Assembly (NCBI GenBank): GCA_946480545.1
Contig: CAMLKY010000076.1
Coordinates: 1-7,800 of the forward strand
Direction of reading: 5' to 3'
DNA length: 7,800 nucleotides
DNA from: an uncultured Acidobacteriota bacterium
GTDB lineage: Bacteria > Acidobacteriota > Blastocatellia > Pyrinomonadales > Pyrinomonadaceae
Shown: piece after piece, positions 1 through 6,776 of the stretch
Numbering within the stretch: position 1 is the stretch's first letter
Layout of the letters: the number at the start of each line of letters is the position of its first letter
Program-made: the position numbers and the translations under genes
Notes under the pieces: generated by a model
Seen by the model: only the letters and a program-made list of their open reading frames with translations
What the model was told of the DNA's origin: nothing
Databases searched by the model: none

Positions 1-2789
1 TCACAACCCGAAAGATAGGAAAGCACCTCAGCACGCTCGGGGGTTCCCTTGATAAAGCTGTCGACAACAACTAACTCGCTCTGCGCGCGTTGGAACTGCT
101 CTTCCGAGTCCGAGAACATGTCGGCGATGCGGTTAATACATTCCTCGAGCGTGATACTACCGTCCAGCGCCGTCTTGATGTGATCGGCAGTCGCTCCCAG
201 CATCTTTGCGCAGCGGGATGCCATGACCCAGATCCTTTCATTCAGGATGTCGTCGGGCAATTCGTTGAATCGGCGAAGGACGCGGTCTCGGACCCATGCG
301 GTATGCCAACTCTCAAGCGCCGATCGCAACGCGGCACGGCCTTCATCGCTTTCGAACGCCTTCAGCGAGTCGTCACCCGAGACGAGTACTGCCCACCGAG
401 CGAGCTTCTTTGCGGAGTAGTCCGGTCCGGCGGGCTTTGCCACGCCGACGATATCGTCCCAGATAATGCGCAGGTCGAGCGAACGCTGGTTGATGCGATC
501 GCCTTTCGATGTCACAAAATCGATCTGCCGTTGAGCAACAAGCGCGGTCAGAAGCAGATGCTGAGCTTCTCGTACAAGTCCACGCGGCTCCTGGCGGAAG
601 TGCTCGTAGATCTCTTTCAACGAGACTGCGTCACCGTTCTTGACGCTTCCAACCTTCTGTAGCACCTCGGCTGCGATGGGTACCGATGACAATGTTTCGT
701 CGGGCTGGGGCACAAGCTGACCTTCTTCCTCGGTCACAAGGCCCATCGGAAGCGCGAACATGCGAGCCAGGTTCTGCACCTCAGGCGTACCGCGGCGTGA
801 ATTGTCGTATAGATCGGCAACGAGTGCGGCAACTTCGTTCATCCCGAGCCGCTGCTCGAAGATGGGATGCTCGGGGTAACGGGTCTCGAATAACGGATCG
901 AGCATTACCGAGAACAGCTCGGCGAGGGTCTGTGCCGAACGGGCCTCGTCGGTGCAGTTGTAATCGAATCCGGCGATCTCAAGCTTCGCATCCTCGAGGA
1001 AGATCCTGTTCGCGATCTTTCCGACGCGGACGGCATGTGAGTGCAGCGACGCCCGGATCTGCTCATTGAATTCCTCACGTAGCTCGGTCCTCGTGCTGAG
1101 AACGTAGTAGCGCAGGATGGCCTCAATCTCTTCTTTTCGGAGCTCATCCGGCTTCCAGAAGACACGCGACACTCCGGAGGCAGCATCGAAAACACCCTGG
1201 CCGGATTTCTGAAGGTCGATCACCACCTCCCAATCCATCTGCAGATCGGGTGAGGCTGCGTGCTGCTGGATATCGACGGTGTCGTCCTCGACCCAGAAGA
1301 TGCGGCCGCGCCTGACTCCGCCGCGCCATTCGACATGGCAATCCATCCAGTCTTTCCTGTCGGCGTCGGTTCCGCTCGAGAGCGAACAGTCGGCGAAGCG
1401 TTCCTGAACGAGACGGCGAAGCACTTTCTGAACGACGTCCGGCGGGACATCCTCGATAGCGGCTGCAAGCGCCTGGTTGAGGCTGTCCTTGCTGCTGACG
1501 CGGAATCCGTATCGGGTCTCGCGGCCGTCTTCGGCGAGTATTTGAATATCGTCCGGAAGCTCGTCGGCGAACTTGCGGATCAGATCATCGACGATGCTGA
1601 CGGCTCGTTCCGGATCTTCCTCGTCAAAGATCAGCATCGCAGCACTGATCTCGGCCCCGGTAGTTCCCTGTCCGTCGAGCGAGAGTACGAGCAACGCTTT
1701 CAGGATCAGCTTCGCCTGCAGCCTGCGGAGGATCGGGATCTTGCCTACGACCTCGGTGTTGAGATGGTCGTAGGCCGCGAAGGCTTCTTTAAGGTCCGGG
1801 ATCTTTCGGAGCGCTTTTTCGACGCTGTCGAAAACTTCGTCGAGACCGATCAGTGAATTCGCCGGCCTTCCCAGAATTCGCTCGGCGGCGGTCGAAGCAA
1901 ACCCGAGCAGGGCGAAGTCGTGAACATACAGCCGGACGAACGGCGCGACCTCGAGGATCGCGGGGTGCATCGGATAAAGTGCGGCGAAACGCTGTTCGCT
2001 CCAGCGAAAGCTGGGCAGGACCTCGCGGAAATACCGGTAAATATTTGAGAGAGCAGGCCCGGCCTGCGGGCTTTTAGGAAATACGTAAGTGTTTACGACC
2101 TTGTAGAGGTGCTCCTGATCGAGATAGTCGATCGAGAAGCTTCGCGAGATCCCGAGGTTAGAACCGTCGGCTCCGGCGATGTCGTCATCGAGGGCGACTC
2201 CGACGAACACATTCAACGTCTTCGCAGCTTCCGCGATCTCGCTCAGGAACGGACCATCGTCCCGCGTAACGCGGGCTCCGCGTTCGTATGCGGTATCGAT
2301 GAGGACGATCAGCGGCAGCTCACCGGTTTTCTGGGAGGCTGCTTTCAGGATCTCCGAAACCGAGCCGTACTTCGAGCAGTCGACATCGAGACTCTGTTTT
2401 ATAGCTTCGGTGAACTCCTGCTGCAGCGTGTCGTGAAGGCCCCGGCGTACATACGTCACGGGATAATGCCGTCGCATGAGGCGGTGTGCACCTGCAGCGA
2501 CGTGGGGATCCAGCACCCGGGACCGTAATTCGGGGTGAGCCACCAGGGCACCCAGGGTCGCGAGGAAATGACTTTTGCCGACGCCACGGTAGCCGGCCAG
2601 AGCGAAAGCGGCCCCATCGTCGGCGGCGACGCTGGCCACGCGGTCGAGCCATTTCGCCATCAACTCGGCGGTCCCGTCGGTGAAGTAATATGCGGCTACG
2701 GTCTCGGCCGGATCGGCCGAAAAGTCACGAAGGCTCTTGTGAGCACGAACCTCGACTACATCTTTGACTTTTTCCTGGGTTGTTTTCAT
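1..2789 (-). CDS. Large P-loop ATPase, BrxC/PglY/DUF499-like (3' end outside window)
   Basis: An uninterrupted minus-strand frame runs from ATG at 2789 off the left edge, giving 929 residues without a stop. Residues 66-74 read GYRGVGKSH, a Walker A motif. Residues 159-166 (PLIVLIDT) form a Walker B-like strand whose Asp is followed by Thr instead of Glu. A sensor-like strand VFVGVALDDD lies at 194-203. Residues 272-279 (YPMHPAIL), a helical segment, a winged-helix-like stretch (about 360-410) and DGRETRYGFR (421-430) follow the order I know from the very large ATPases of BREX/Pgl defence systems (BrxC, PglY), often labelled DUF499 or DUF6079. The exact family is recalled, not searched. Such proteins usually exceed 1,000 residues, so a missing C-terminus fits. 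No strong Shine-Dalgarno precedes the ATG, but the in-frame sequence back to a TGA has no other ATG. A cytoplasmic ATP-driven role, possibly phage defence, is inferred. It is divergent from the M48 gene. Confidence 0.8.
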   Translation of the reverse strand, partial: MKTTQEKVKDVVEVRAHKSLRDFSADPAETVAAYYFTDGTAELMAKWLDRVASVAADDGAAFALAGYRGVGKSHFLATLGALVAHPELRSRVLDPHVAAGAHRLMRRHYPVTYVRRGLHDTLQQEFTEAIKQSLDVDCSKYGSVSEILKAASQKTGELPLIVLIDTAYERGARVTRDDGPFLSEIAEAAKTLNVFVGVALDDDIAGADGSNLGISRSFSIDYLDQEHLYKVVNTYVFPKSPQAGPALSNIYRYFREVLPSFRWSEQRFAALYPMHPAILEVAPFVRLYVHDFALLGFASTAAERILGRPANSLIGLDEVFDSVEKALRKIPDLKEAFAAYDHLNTEVVGKIPILRRLQAKLILKALLVLSLDGQGTTGAEISAAMLIFDEEDPERAVSIVDDLIRKFADELPDDIQILAEDGRETRYGFRVSSKDSLNQALAAAIEDVPPDVVQKVLRRLVQERFADCSLSSGTDADRKDWMDCHVEWRGGVRRGRIFWVEDDTVDIQQHAASPDLQMDWEVVIDLQKSGQGVFDAASGVSRVFWKPDELRKEEIEAILRYYVLSTRTELREEFNEQIRASLHSHAVRVGKIANRIFLEDAKLEIAGFDYNCTDEARSAQTLAELFSVMLDPLFETRYPEHPIFEQRLGMNEVAALVADLYDNSRRGTPEVQNLARMFALPMGLVTEEEGQLVPQPDETLSSVPIAAEVLQKVGSVKNGDAVSLKEIYEHFRQEPRGLVREAQHLLLTALVAQRQIDFVTSKGDRINQRSLDLRIIWDDIVGVAKPAGPDYSAKKLARWAVLVSGDDSLKAFESDEGRAALRSALESWHTAWVRDRVLRRFNELPDDILNERIWVMASRCAKMLGATADHIKTALDGSITLEECINRIADMFSDSEEQFQRAQSELVVVDSFIKGTPERAEVLSYLSGC

Positions 2790-2877
2790 CTGATCAGGCC
2801 GGGAAGGCAGCGAGTTGAAGGTTGAATTGATCGGGTGAAAGGTCGCGACCAGTCAGCGCGGGCCGGTCGCCCGAAGT

Positions 2878-2906
2878 ATTTTAGCAGTTTGGTGCTCGGA
2901 AAATAA
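2878..2906 (-). promoter_or_regulatory. Possible promoter of the large ATPase gene
   Basis: On the minus strand, TAAAAT (2883-2878) sits 17 bases downstream of TTATTT (2906-2901), about 90 bases before the ATPase start. The -10 is reasonable and the -35 poor. This is a consensus match only; the housekeeping sigma preference of this organism is unknown. Confidence 0.2.
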
Positions 2907-2935
2907 AGGGTTTTCTACATAAGCCCCCCAAAAGG

Positions 2936-3021
2936 CCCTAGTCCCTAGTCCCAAGTCCCAACGTGAGTCCCAGGTCCCGAGTCCGGAGTTCCAACGTGAG
3001 TCCGAGGTCGCAAGTCGCAAA
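2936..3021. repeat. Heptanucleotide array, left arm
   Basis: The stretch begins with perfect or near-perfect 7-mers (CCCTAGT, CCCTAGT, CCCAAGT, CCCAACG) and continues as degenerate AGTCCC-like units to about 3021. Within it a 33-base unit is duplicated: 2954-2983 and 2987-3016 share the core CCAACGTGAGTCC with few mismatches. On the minus strand it reads as GGGACTT/GGGACTA units, the same type as the array at 3331-3371 but inverted. No coding function is apparent. Frames crossing it owe their openness to the 7-base period. Confidence 0.85.
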
Positions 3022-3045
3022 GCGCCCGAGAGCGCCTCGGAGCGT

Positions 3046-3257
3046 CCTGTCGCTGAAGGCGACATAACATTAAAGCCCAGGGTAGAGCCGCTTCGGCTGA
3101 ACCCTGGGTGAGGTCGAAGAAGGAATCGCTCGCTGAAAGCGAGCAGCGATGGGCGGGTCGCTTTCAGCGACGGTAATTGATCCGGATATACCCAGGGTTT
3201 CATTCGCTTCGCTCATTCAACCCTAGGCTTTAATGCTACGTCGCCTTCGGCGACAGG
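3046..3257. repeat. Large imperfect palindrome with nested hairpins
   Basis: The left arm (3046-3109) and the reverse complement of the right arm (3190-3257) align over most of their length. Both run CCTGTCGC-GAAGGCGAC, TA-CATTAAAGCC-AGGGT, a variable hairpin, then ACCCTGGGT. The variable hairpin differs between arms: GAGCCGCTTCGGCT on the left and GAATGAGCGAAGCGAATGA on the right. The centre (3110-3189) has its own inverted pair, CGCTGAAAGCGA (3131-3142) and TCGCTTTCAGCG (3158-3169). It also has a 7-bp stem hairpin at 3128-3144. This looks like a small non-autonomous palindromic element, REP- or MITE-like. No transposase is encoded here. Confidence 0.85.
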
Positions 3258-3330
3258 AAATGGGGTGGTTTCACCCTCGTCGACTGGATGATCCTCCGAA
3301 TCGGCCCCACCCGGCCGCGCTACTTGCGAT

Positions 3331-3371
3331 CCGGGACTCGGGACTGGGACTTGGGCCCGGACTTGGGACTT
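3331..3371. repeat. Heptanucleotide array, right arm
   Basis: CGGGACT (3332), CGGGACT (3339), GGGACTT (3346) and GGGACTT (3365) units are separated by one irregular 12-base segment and end in a run of T. The array mirrors the one at 2936-3021 on the opposite strand, so the two bracket the palindrome symmetrically. Confidence 0.8.
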
Positions 3372-3423
3372 TTTTTCGTTCGACATCACAACTTTAGCCC
3401 AATTTAATGCATCAAAATGGTCG

Positions 3424-3453
3424 TTGATTTCGAACATAGACAGGGTTTAAGAT
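3424..3453 (+). promoter_or_regulatory. Candidate promoter of the M48 gene
   Basis: TTGATT (3424-3429) and TAAGAT (3448-3453) are spaced 18 bases apart and lie 38 bases before the M48 start. This is a fair sigma-70-like match in the only unique sequence between the repeat block and the gene. It rests on consensus only. Confidence 0.35.
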
Positions 3454-3490
3454 TACCTCATCCGAGTTAGTAGGAATTCCGGAGGCATAG

Positions 3491-4660
3491 ATGCACAAAG
3501 AATCAGTCCGTAAAATAAGCGCGTTTGCTCTCGCAACCGCCGTATCTCTGAGCGCGATCACCTTCTTCCCCGCTTCAGTTGCCGCCCAGGCTTCCAGCGA
3601 CGCGAAGCAGGAGAAGAAACCGAAAGCATCGAAGAAGGACGAGAAGTCCAAACCGCAAACGGCCTCGGCTCCGAAAGCTCTTTCGACAAAGGAAGATCCG
3701 ACACAGATCGGCAAGCGAAAGATCAACAGCGGCACCGATAAGCTTTTTGGGTGGCTTGGCGGCTCTCAGGAAAAAGAGGTAGCACTTGGACGGCAGCTCG
3801 CATTGGAAGTCGAGCAGCAGGCTAAGCTGGTTGAAGACCCGATCGTCACCGAGTACGTGAACCGCGTCGGTCAGAACGTCGTCCTGCATTCGGATGCGAA
3901 GATCCCGTTCACGATCAAGGTCATCGACAGCGACGAGGTCAACGCGTTCGCACTGCCTGGCGGATTCTTCTTTGTGAACAAAGGCTTGATCCTCGCCGCG
4001 GATAACGAAGCTGAGCTCGCCGGCGTCATGGCCCACGAGATCGCACACGTCGCCGCTCGTCACGCGATGGAGAACCAGGGCAAGATGCAGGCGATCCAGT
4101 ATGGCCTGCTCGGAACGATCATCTTCGGCGGCGGCATCGCCAGCACGATCGCCCAGAACGCCGGTGGATTTGCACAGTTGATGAGCTTCCTGCAGTTCAG
4201 CCGGGGTGCGGAGACCGAGGCCGACGTACTCGGCGTTCAGTATCTCTACGCGTCGGGTTACGATCCGACCGCCATGTCGACGATGTTCGAGAAGCTGAAC
4301 GCAAAGAACAAGAAAAAGCCTGGAACGCTTTCGAAGATCTTCGCGACGCATCCGCAGAATGTCGATCGCCGCGACGCGAGCCTCGCCCTTGTCGCCCGTT
4401 TTCCGGAAAAAGAAGAGTACGTGATCAGCACCTCTGAATTTCAGCGTGTGAAGGCTCACCTGTTGAAGATCACGAACGCGAAGGCGGGTGTCACGATCGA
4501 CATAGATGAGGACGGCAATCAGAAGCCGACGCTCAAACGACGCCAGCCGGAGTCAACCGAGAATCCGGACACCGACAAAGGCAGCTCCAGCTCCGACGGC
4601 CCGCCGCAGCTCAAGAAGCGAGGCGAAGAACCGGCCCCGGCCGCAAGCCCGAAACCGTAA
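3491..4660 (+). CDS. Secreted M48 family zinc metallopeptidase
   Basis: This 389-residue protein starts at an ATG five bases after GGAGG (3481-3485). Residues 1-33 form a signal peptide (basic start, hydrophobic core, VAA-Q cleavage region). A Lys/Ser-rich linker (about 34-85) follows, then the peptidase domain (about 90-305). The zinc motif HEIAH is at 182-186 (ligands H182 and H186, catalytic E183). ETEAD at 241-245 supplies the third ligand, E241, and the conserved THP of the family is at 286-288. The domain resembles the periplasmic M48 proteases BepA, LoiP and Oma1-like, which act on misassembled envelope proteins. BepA's C-terminal TPR repeats are absent. Instead there is a charged, Ser/Pro-rich tail (about 340-389) that looks disordered. 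No lipobox Cys is present, so a soluble periplasmic enzyme is expected. The substrate is unknown. The gene appears monocistronic, with its own terminator. Confidence 0.95.
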   Translation: MHKESVRKISAFALATAVSLSAITFFPASVAAQASSDAKQEKKPKASKKDEKSKPQTASAPKALSTKEDPTQIGKRKINSGTDKLFGWLGGSQEKEVALGRQLALEVEQQAKLVEDPIVTEYVNRVGQNVVLHSDAKIPFTIKVIDSDEVNAFALPGGFFFVNKGLILAADNEAELAGVMAHEIAHVAARHAMENQGKMQAIQYGLLGTIIFGGGIASTIAQNAGGFAQLMSFLQFSRGAETEADVLGVQYLYASGYDPTAMSTMFEKLNAKNKKKPGTLSKIFATHPQNVDRRDASLALVARFPEKEEYVISTSEFQRVKAHLLKITNAKAGVTIDIDEDGNQKPTLKRRQPESTENPDTDKGSSSSDGPPQLKKRGEEPAPAASPKP

Positions 4661-4690
4661 GAGTTGTCTGACTGTTGTAGAAATGAAGAA

Positions 4691-4720
4691 GGCTGCCCGA
4701 CTTTTCGGGCAGCCTTTTTT
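4691..4720 (+). terminator. Intrinsic terminator after the M48 gene
   Basis: A perfect 10-bp GC-rich stem (GGCTGCCCGA, 4691-4700; TCGGGCAGCC, 4705-4714) with a four-base loop is followed by six T, about 30 bases after the M48 stop codon. Confidence 0.93.
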
Positions 4721-4793
4721 AGTGGTCGAAAACCGTGGCGACGACCTTTCTCCCAATCCAAAGCAGAGACTAGGCCGGCGCAGTTGACCGCAG

Positions 4794-4880
4794 ATGACGC
4801 GGATCAGGATCTTTCGCCGCGGGTTCGCGCGAATGATGCGGATCAGAATTCCAATCCAAAATCCAAAATCTAAAATTGAA
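4794..4880. repeat. Degenerate direct repeat plus AATCCAA heptads
   Basis: ATGACGCGGATCAGGA (4794-4809) recurs as ATGATGCGGATCAGAA (4833-4848), 39 bases on. Then come four contiguous 7-mers: AATCCAA (4853), AATCCAA (4860), AATCTAA (4867) and AATTGAA (4874). Heptads of this sort are a second, AT-rich version of the 7-base periodicity seen at 2936-3371. The stretch lies between the M48 terminator and the stop of the convergent minus-strand gene and has no credible gene. Confidence 0.75.
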
Positions 4881-4931
4881 CGCCCGTTATCCCTGGACCA
4901 CCTTGTTCCAAGGACACCTAAAGCCGATCAG

Positions 4932-5444
4932 CTAATTTCGGTTTCGACCTCTTCTGGTTCGGGATTTCTGCGGGTAGTAGTTTCGATCACCCGTACCACA
5001 ACAATCGACACACAAATCTCGCCCTTTCGCCATCAAGAGAACTCCAGCCAGTCGCCCCTCGAGATAGAATTCGAGCCTGCCATACCCGTCCTGCACGCGA
5101 GTTCCCTTCGCGACTACTATCTTCTGCCGAGGGATAACAGCATGGTCGACGTAGTATTGAACAGCGTTATGTAATCGGCGATCCAGAATCGCCCCGGAGT
5201 TCTCTCCTCGGCCGGGTCGCGAAACAATAATCAAAACTCTGCCGTCGGTCGTCATCTCCGTTAACCGGTTCCCGAGATGGTCCAAATAAGCGGCATTCAT
5301 CTCACACGAGAACGGTTCGTCCGGCAAGTCCCACCCAAAGTCAGGCCGCTTCGGATCCTTCTTTTGTGCGGCTGCGAAATCCAGACCCGCCACCGTTAGA
5401 ACCAACGCTATAAGAACCCAAGTTCTCACCAAGTCGTTTCGCAT
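4932..5444 (-). CDS. Small secreted protein with an OmpA-like fold signature
   Basis: This is a 170-residue protein, taking the third in-frame ATG (5444). GGAG lies nine bases before it, and the hydrophobic core then starts right after MRNDLVRTW. In-frame ATGs at 5462 and 5453 are possible alternatives. Residues 1-26 form a signal peptide ending FAAA-Q. Residues 53-114 (LDHLGNRL, GRVLIIVSRP, ILDRRLHNAVQYYVD, IPRQKIVVAKG) follow the beta-alpha-alpha-beta pattern of OmpA-type peptidoglycan-binding domains, including the Arg pair of the 'RR..AV..YL' helix. The usual T-D-x-x-G segment is replaced by SRPGRG, so diaminopimelate binding is doubtful. The tail has three Cys (145, 148, 149) and ends in a basic SRTRRGRNRN stretch. 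Its start overlaps the stop of an RHS remnant (TAATG), suggesting coupled translation. The function is unknown. An envelope role is inferred, and immunity to an RHS tip is a speculative alternative. Confidence 0.8.
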   Translation of the reverse strand: MRNDLVRTWVLIALVLTVAGLDFAAAQKKDPKRPDFGWDLPDEPFSCEMNAAYLDHLGNRLTEMTTDGRVLIIVSRPGRGENSGAILDRRLHNAVQYYVDHAVIPRQKIVVAKGTRVQDGYGRLEFYLEGRLAGVLLMAKGRDLCVDCCGTGDRNYYPQKSRTRRGRNRN

Positions 5445-5457
5445 TAACCGCATCTCC
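5442..5457 (-). promoter_or_regulatory. Stop-start overlap (TAATG) with Shine-Dalgarno
   Basis: GGAG (5457-5454), nine bases of spacer, then ATG (5444-5442), whose A is also the last base of the TAA (5446-5444) closing the upstream RHS-remnant frame. This arrangement picks the 5444 start over the two earlier ATGs and is typical of coupled translation. Confidence 0.6.
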
Positions 5458-5758
5458 GACATTTAACTTTCGAGACCGAACCTCGCCATTCGCCGGTCTC
5501 ATCCGCAGTTTCTGTCTGCATCACGCTGCCGGCGACTGGGTCGGTGTGTTTGAAGACTACGCCGCCGCCCGGTGTCTGCTCAGCGATGGCGGTGCCGTTG
5601 AGGTATACGTTTCGTTTTCGCCACTGGCCGGTGGAGTCATGTTCGGTGATCTTTTCGCCGGTGACCGAGGAGTAGATGTAGTACTCGGTCTCGTACGACC
5701 AGGTGCTCGGGTACCGGTTTTCTCATCGTATTCGAGCAGTTTCACCATTGCGGATAAA
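5444..5758 (-). pseudogene. RHS core remnant, decayed
   Basis: The minus-strand frame ending at TAA 5446-5444 contains YETEYYIYSSVTGEKI, then a QWRKRNVYLNGT segment, then GGVVFKHTDPVAGSVMQT. This is the YD/RHS core pattern (repeating Tyr-rich strands with G-x-x-I/V turns) found just before the hypervariable tip of RHS proteins. An in-frame TGA at 5725-5723 interrupts NGETARIR/ENRYP, and another TGA lies at 5761-5759, so no intact product is made. The RHS match fades after about 5500, where the frame ends in a Cys-rich tail. It is best read as an orphan fragment left by recombination at the 3' end of the RHS gene further right. Confidence 0.6.
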
Positions 5759-5770
5759 TCATTCCGAGCC

Positions 5771-5790
5771 TGTGCACTATTGTGCACTAT
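5771..5790. repeat. Perfect 10-bp tandem duplication
   Basis: TGTGCACTAT occurs twice back to back (5771-5780 and 5781-5790). It creates the TAG that ends the frame above it. Removing one copy joins that frame in phase with the next 25 or so codons (AQARNDLSAMVKLLEYDEK). Confidence 0.9.
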
Positions 5791-5932
5791 GAGGTGTTCG
5801 GCTTCTCGAGACACCTGGGTTCGTCGGCGGTGTGTTGATATCACCGAGAGCATCCATAGCCATCGCTACCCCACCGACAATCCTAGACATTTTTGCATCA
5901 CAATCTTCGTCTGAGAACTTCTTGTCCGAAGA
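5777..5932 (-). pseudogene. Possible RHS linker/tip remnant
   Basis: A 51-codon open stretch lies between TGA (5935-5933) and TAG (5779-5777). It includes FSDEDCDAKMSRIVGGVAMA and then a Pro/Thr-rich segment. The 'CDAK+..I.GG..A' motif recalls the linker after the RHS core in Blastocatellia RHS proteins; this is from memory and moderately weak. It is in the same frame as the core remnant that follows. The linker-before-core order means it would derive from a different RHS module than the next fragment. An internal ATG exists, but there is no clear ribosome site, so I do not call it a gene. Confidence 0.35.
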
Positions 5933-6032
5933 TCACATCCGATCATAGCGACTTGAGCGACGCTCCGATGCTTCCAGCTTGGGCAAGCGAACGTGAACAT
6001 ACGCTTACGTTGGTAAACGCTAACTGCCAAGA

Positions 6033-6776
6033 TTATCTAATTAGCTCGATTCGCCGTGAGTCGCAAACCACACAAGCCAGGTCCACCTCGTACTCCACTG
6101 TGGTTGTTTCACCTTCACTGTACACCTTCATAGCGGGCGTCAAAACCACAAGCCCGTCGGTTGCCCGGACTTCGGCGCGGAACGGGAATCGCATTCGAAC
6201 CTGGGCTTTTGTTGATTTGGGCTGTCCAAATGAAAATTCTGCAACCTGAGGTGAGAGTGGCTCCAACGAGTCCTTGTAGTCGTTTACCCAGATTTCCGCT
6301 TTATTCATCTCGTCCGCCGAGAGACCGGTAATCACTGCGGTGAGCTGTTCGCGAAAATTCCCACTCTCTATCTGCTTCAGGAAATCCAAAGTAGGGGCCA
6401 CTTCGGCGGCGAGCGCGGTCCGGTTGCAGATAGATTGAATTGGTTGGTTCTCCTGAAAAACAAGATACACTTCACCCTGCTTAAAAGGTTTTCGACAAGT
6501 GCCGCTGTGAAACGTTAACTTACGAGTATTCTCAGTTGTTGCGCCCTTAAAGCTTTTCTGCTCCTTGAACGTGATTCTGGTTGTAGCTTCGACCGGATCC
6601 TCGATTACCTCGCTCGCCACGGCCAAGAAGATCGCTTTCGATCTCATGTAGGTTCTACAGTCAGACGCCGGTTGACAACCACAGGCAGTGACCGTCGTGT
6701 GAGCCGCCGCTAGCAACCCTACGAGTAAAATGACTTGTATCAACGAGAATTTATGTTGCTTCATATTCTTTTTCAT
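6033..6776 (-). CDS. Secreted TIMP/NTR-like protein, possible lipoprotein
   Basis: The 247-residue form starts at ATG 6776, which overlaps the TGA of the frame above (ATGA). An ATG four codons later (6764) gives 243 residues and is equally plausible. The frame's first ATG (6815) would put 13 extra residues before the signal peptide. Numbering from 6764: residues 1-27 are a signal peptide ending TVTA-C. VTAC satisfies a lipobox, and VTA also fits signal peptidase I. The mature protein would begin CGCQPASDC (Cys 28, 30, 36), then AIFLAVASEV, SFKG, SGTCRKPFKQGEVYLVF (Cys 90) and SICNRTALAAEVAPTLDFL (Cys 113). That is the classic order of the netrin/TIMP (NTR) beta-barrel, with a mature N-terminal C-x-C. 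Residues about 135-243 form a second domain with a C-x-x-C (231-234), not recognised. It acts outside the cytoplasm. Its partner is unknown. Confidence 0.85.
   Translation of the reverse strand: MKKNMKQHKFSLIQVILLVGLLAAAHTTVTACGCQPASDCRTYMRSKAIFLAVASEVIEDPVEATTRITFKEQKSFKGATTENTRKLTFHSGTCRKPFKQGEVYLVFQENQPIQSICNRTALAAEVAPTLDFLKQIESGNFREQLTAVITGLSADEMNKAEIWVNDYKDSLEPLSPQVAEFSFGQPKSTKAQVRMRFPFRAEVRATDGLVVLTPAMKVYSEGETTTVEYEVDLACVVCDSRRIELIR

Noticed and set aside
90..2825. Several plus-strand open frames (for example 90-662, 1260-1856, 2109-2528)
   Set aside because: All lie antisense to the continuous minus-strand ATPase frame, have Arg/Ser-rich shadow composition and show no motif.
3046..3257. 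Bidirectional terminator
   Set aside because: No T-runs follow the stems, and the adjacent genes are divergent, so there is no transcript end to serve here.
2936..3371. CRISPR array
   Set aside because: Units are only 7 bases with no spacers of regular length, and the two arrays are inverted relative to each other.
2853..3437. Minus-strand open frames of 116 and 74 residues
   Set aside because: They run through the palindrome and heptad arrays and consist of repeat-derived sequence; no ribosome site or protein family is visible.
3575..4459. 294-residue minus-strand frame
   Set aside because: It is antisense to the M48 peptidase, which has signal peptide, zinc motif, ribosome site and terminator; the antisense product has no recognisable feature.
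4664..5174. Plus-strand frames of 69 to 126 residues
   Set aside because: They start in the terminator and repeat region and are antisense to the OmpA-like gene.
5557..5853. 98-residue minus-strand frame
   Set aside because: It crosses from the linker remnant through the 10-bp duplication and then runs out of frame with the recognisable RHS core; its C-terminal half is a low-complexity shadow.
5893..6249. 118-residue plus-strand frame
   Set aside because: Mostly antisense to the NTR-like gene, with no motif or ribosome site.
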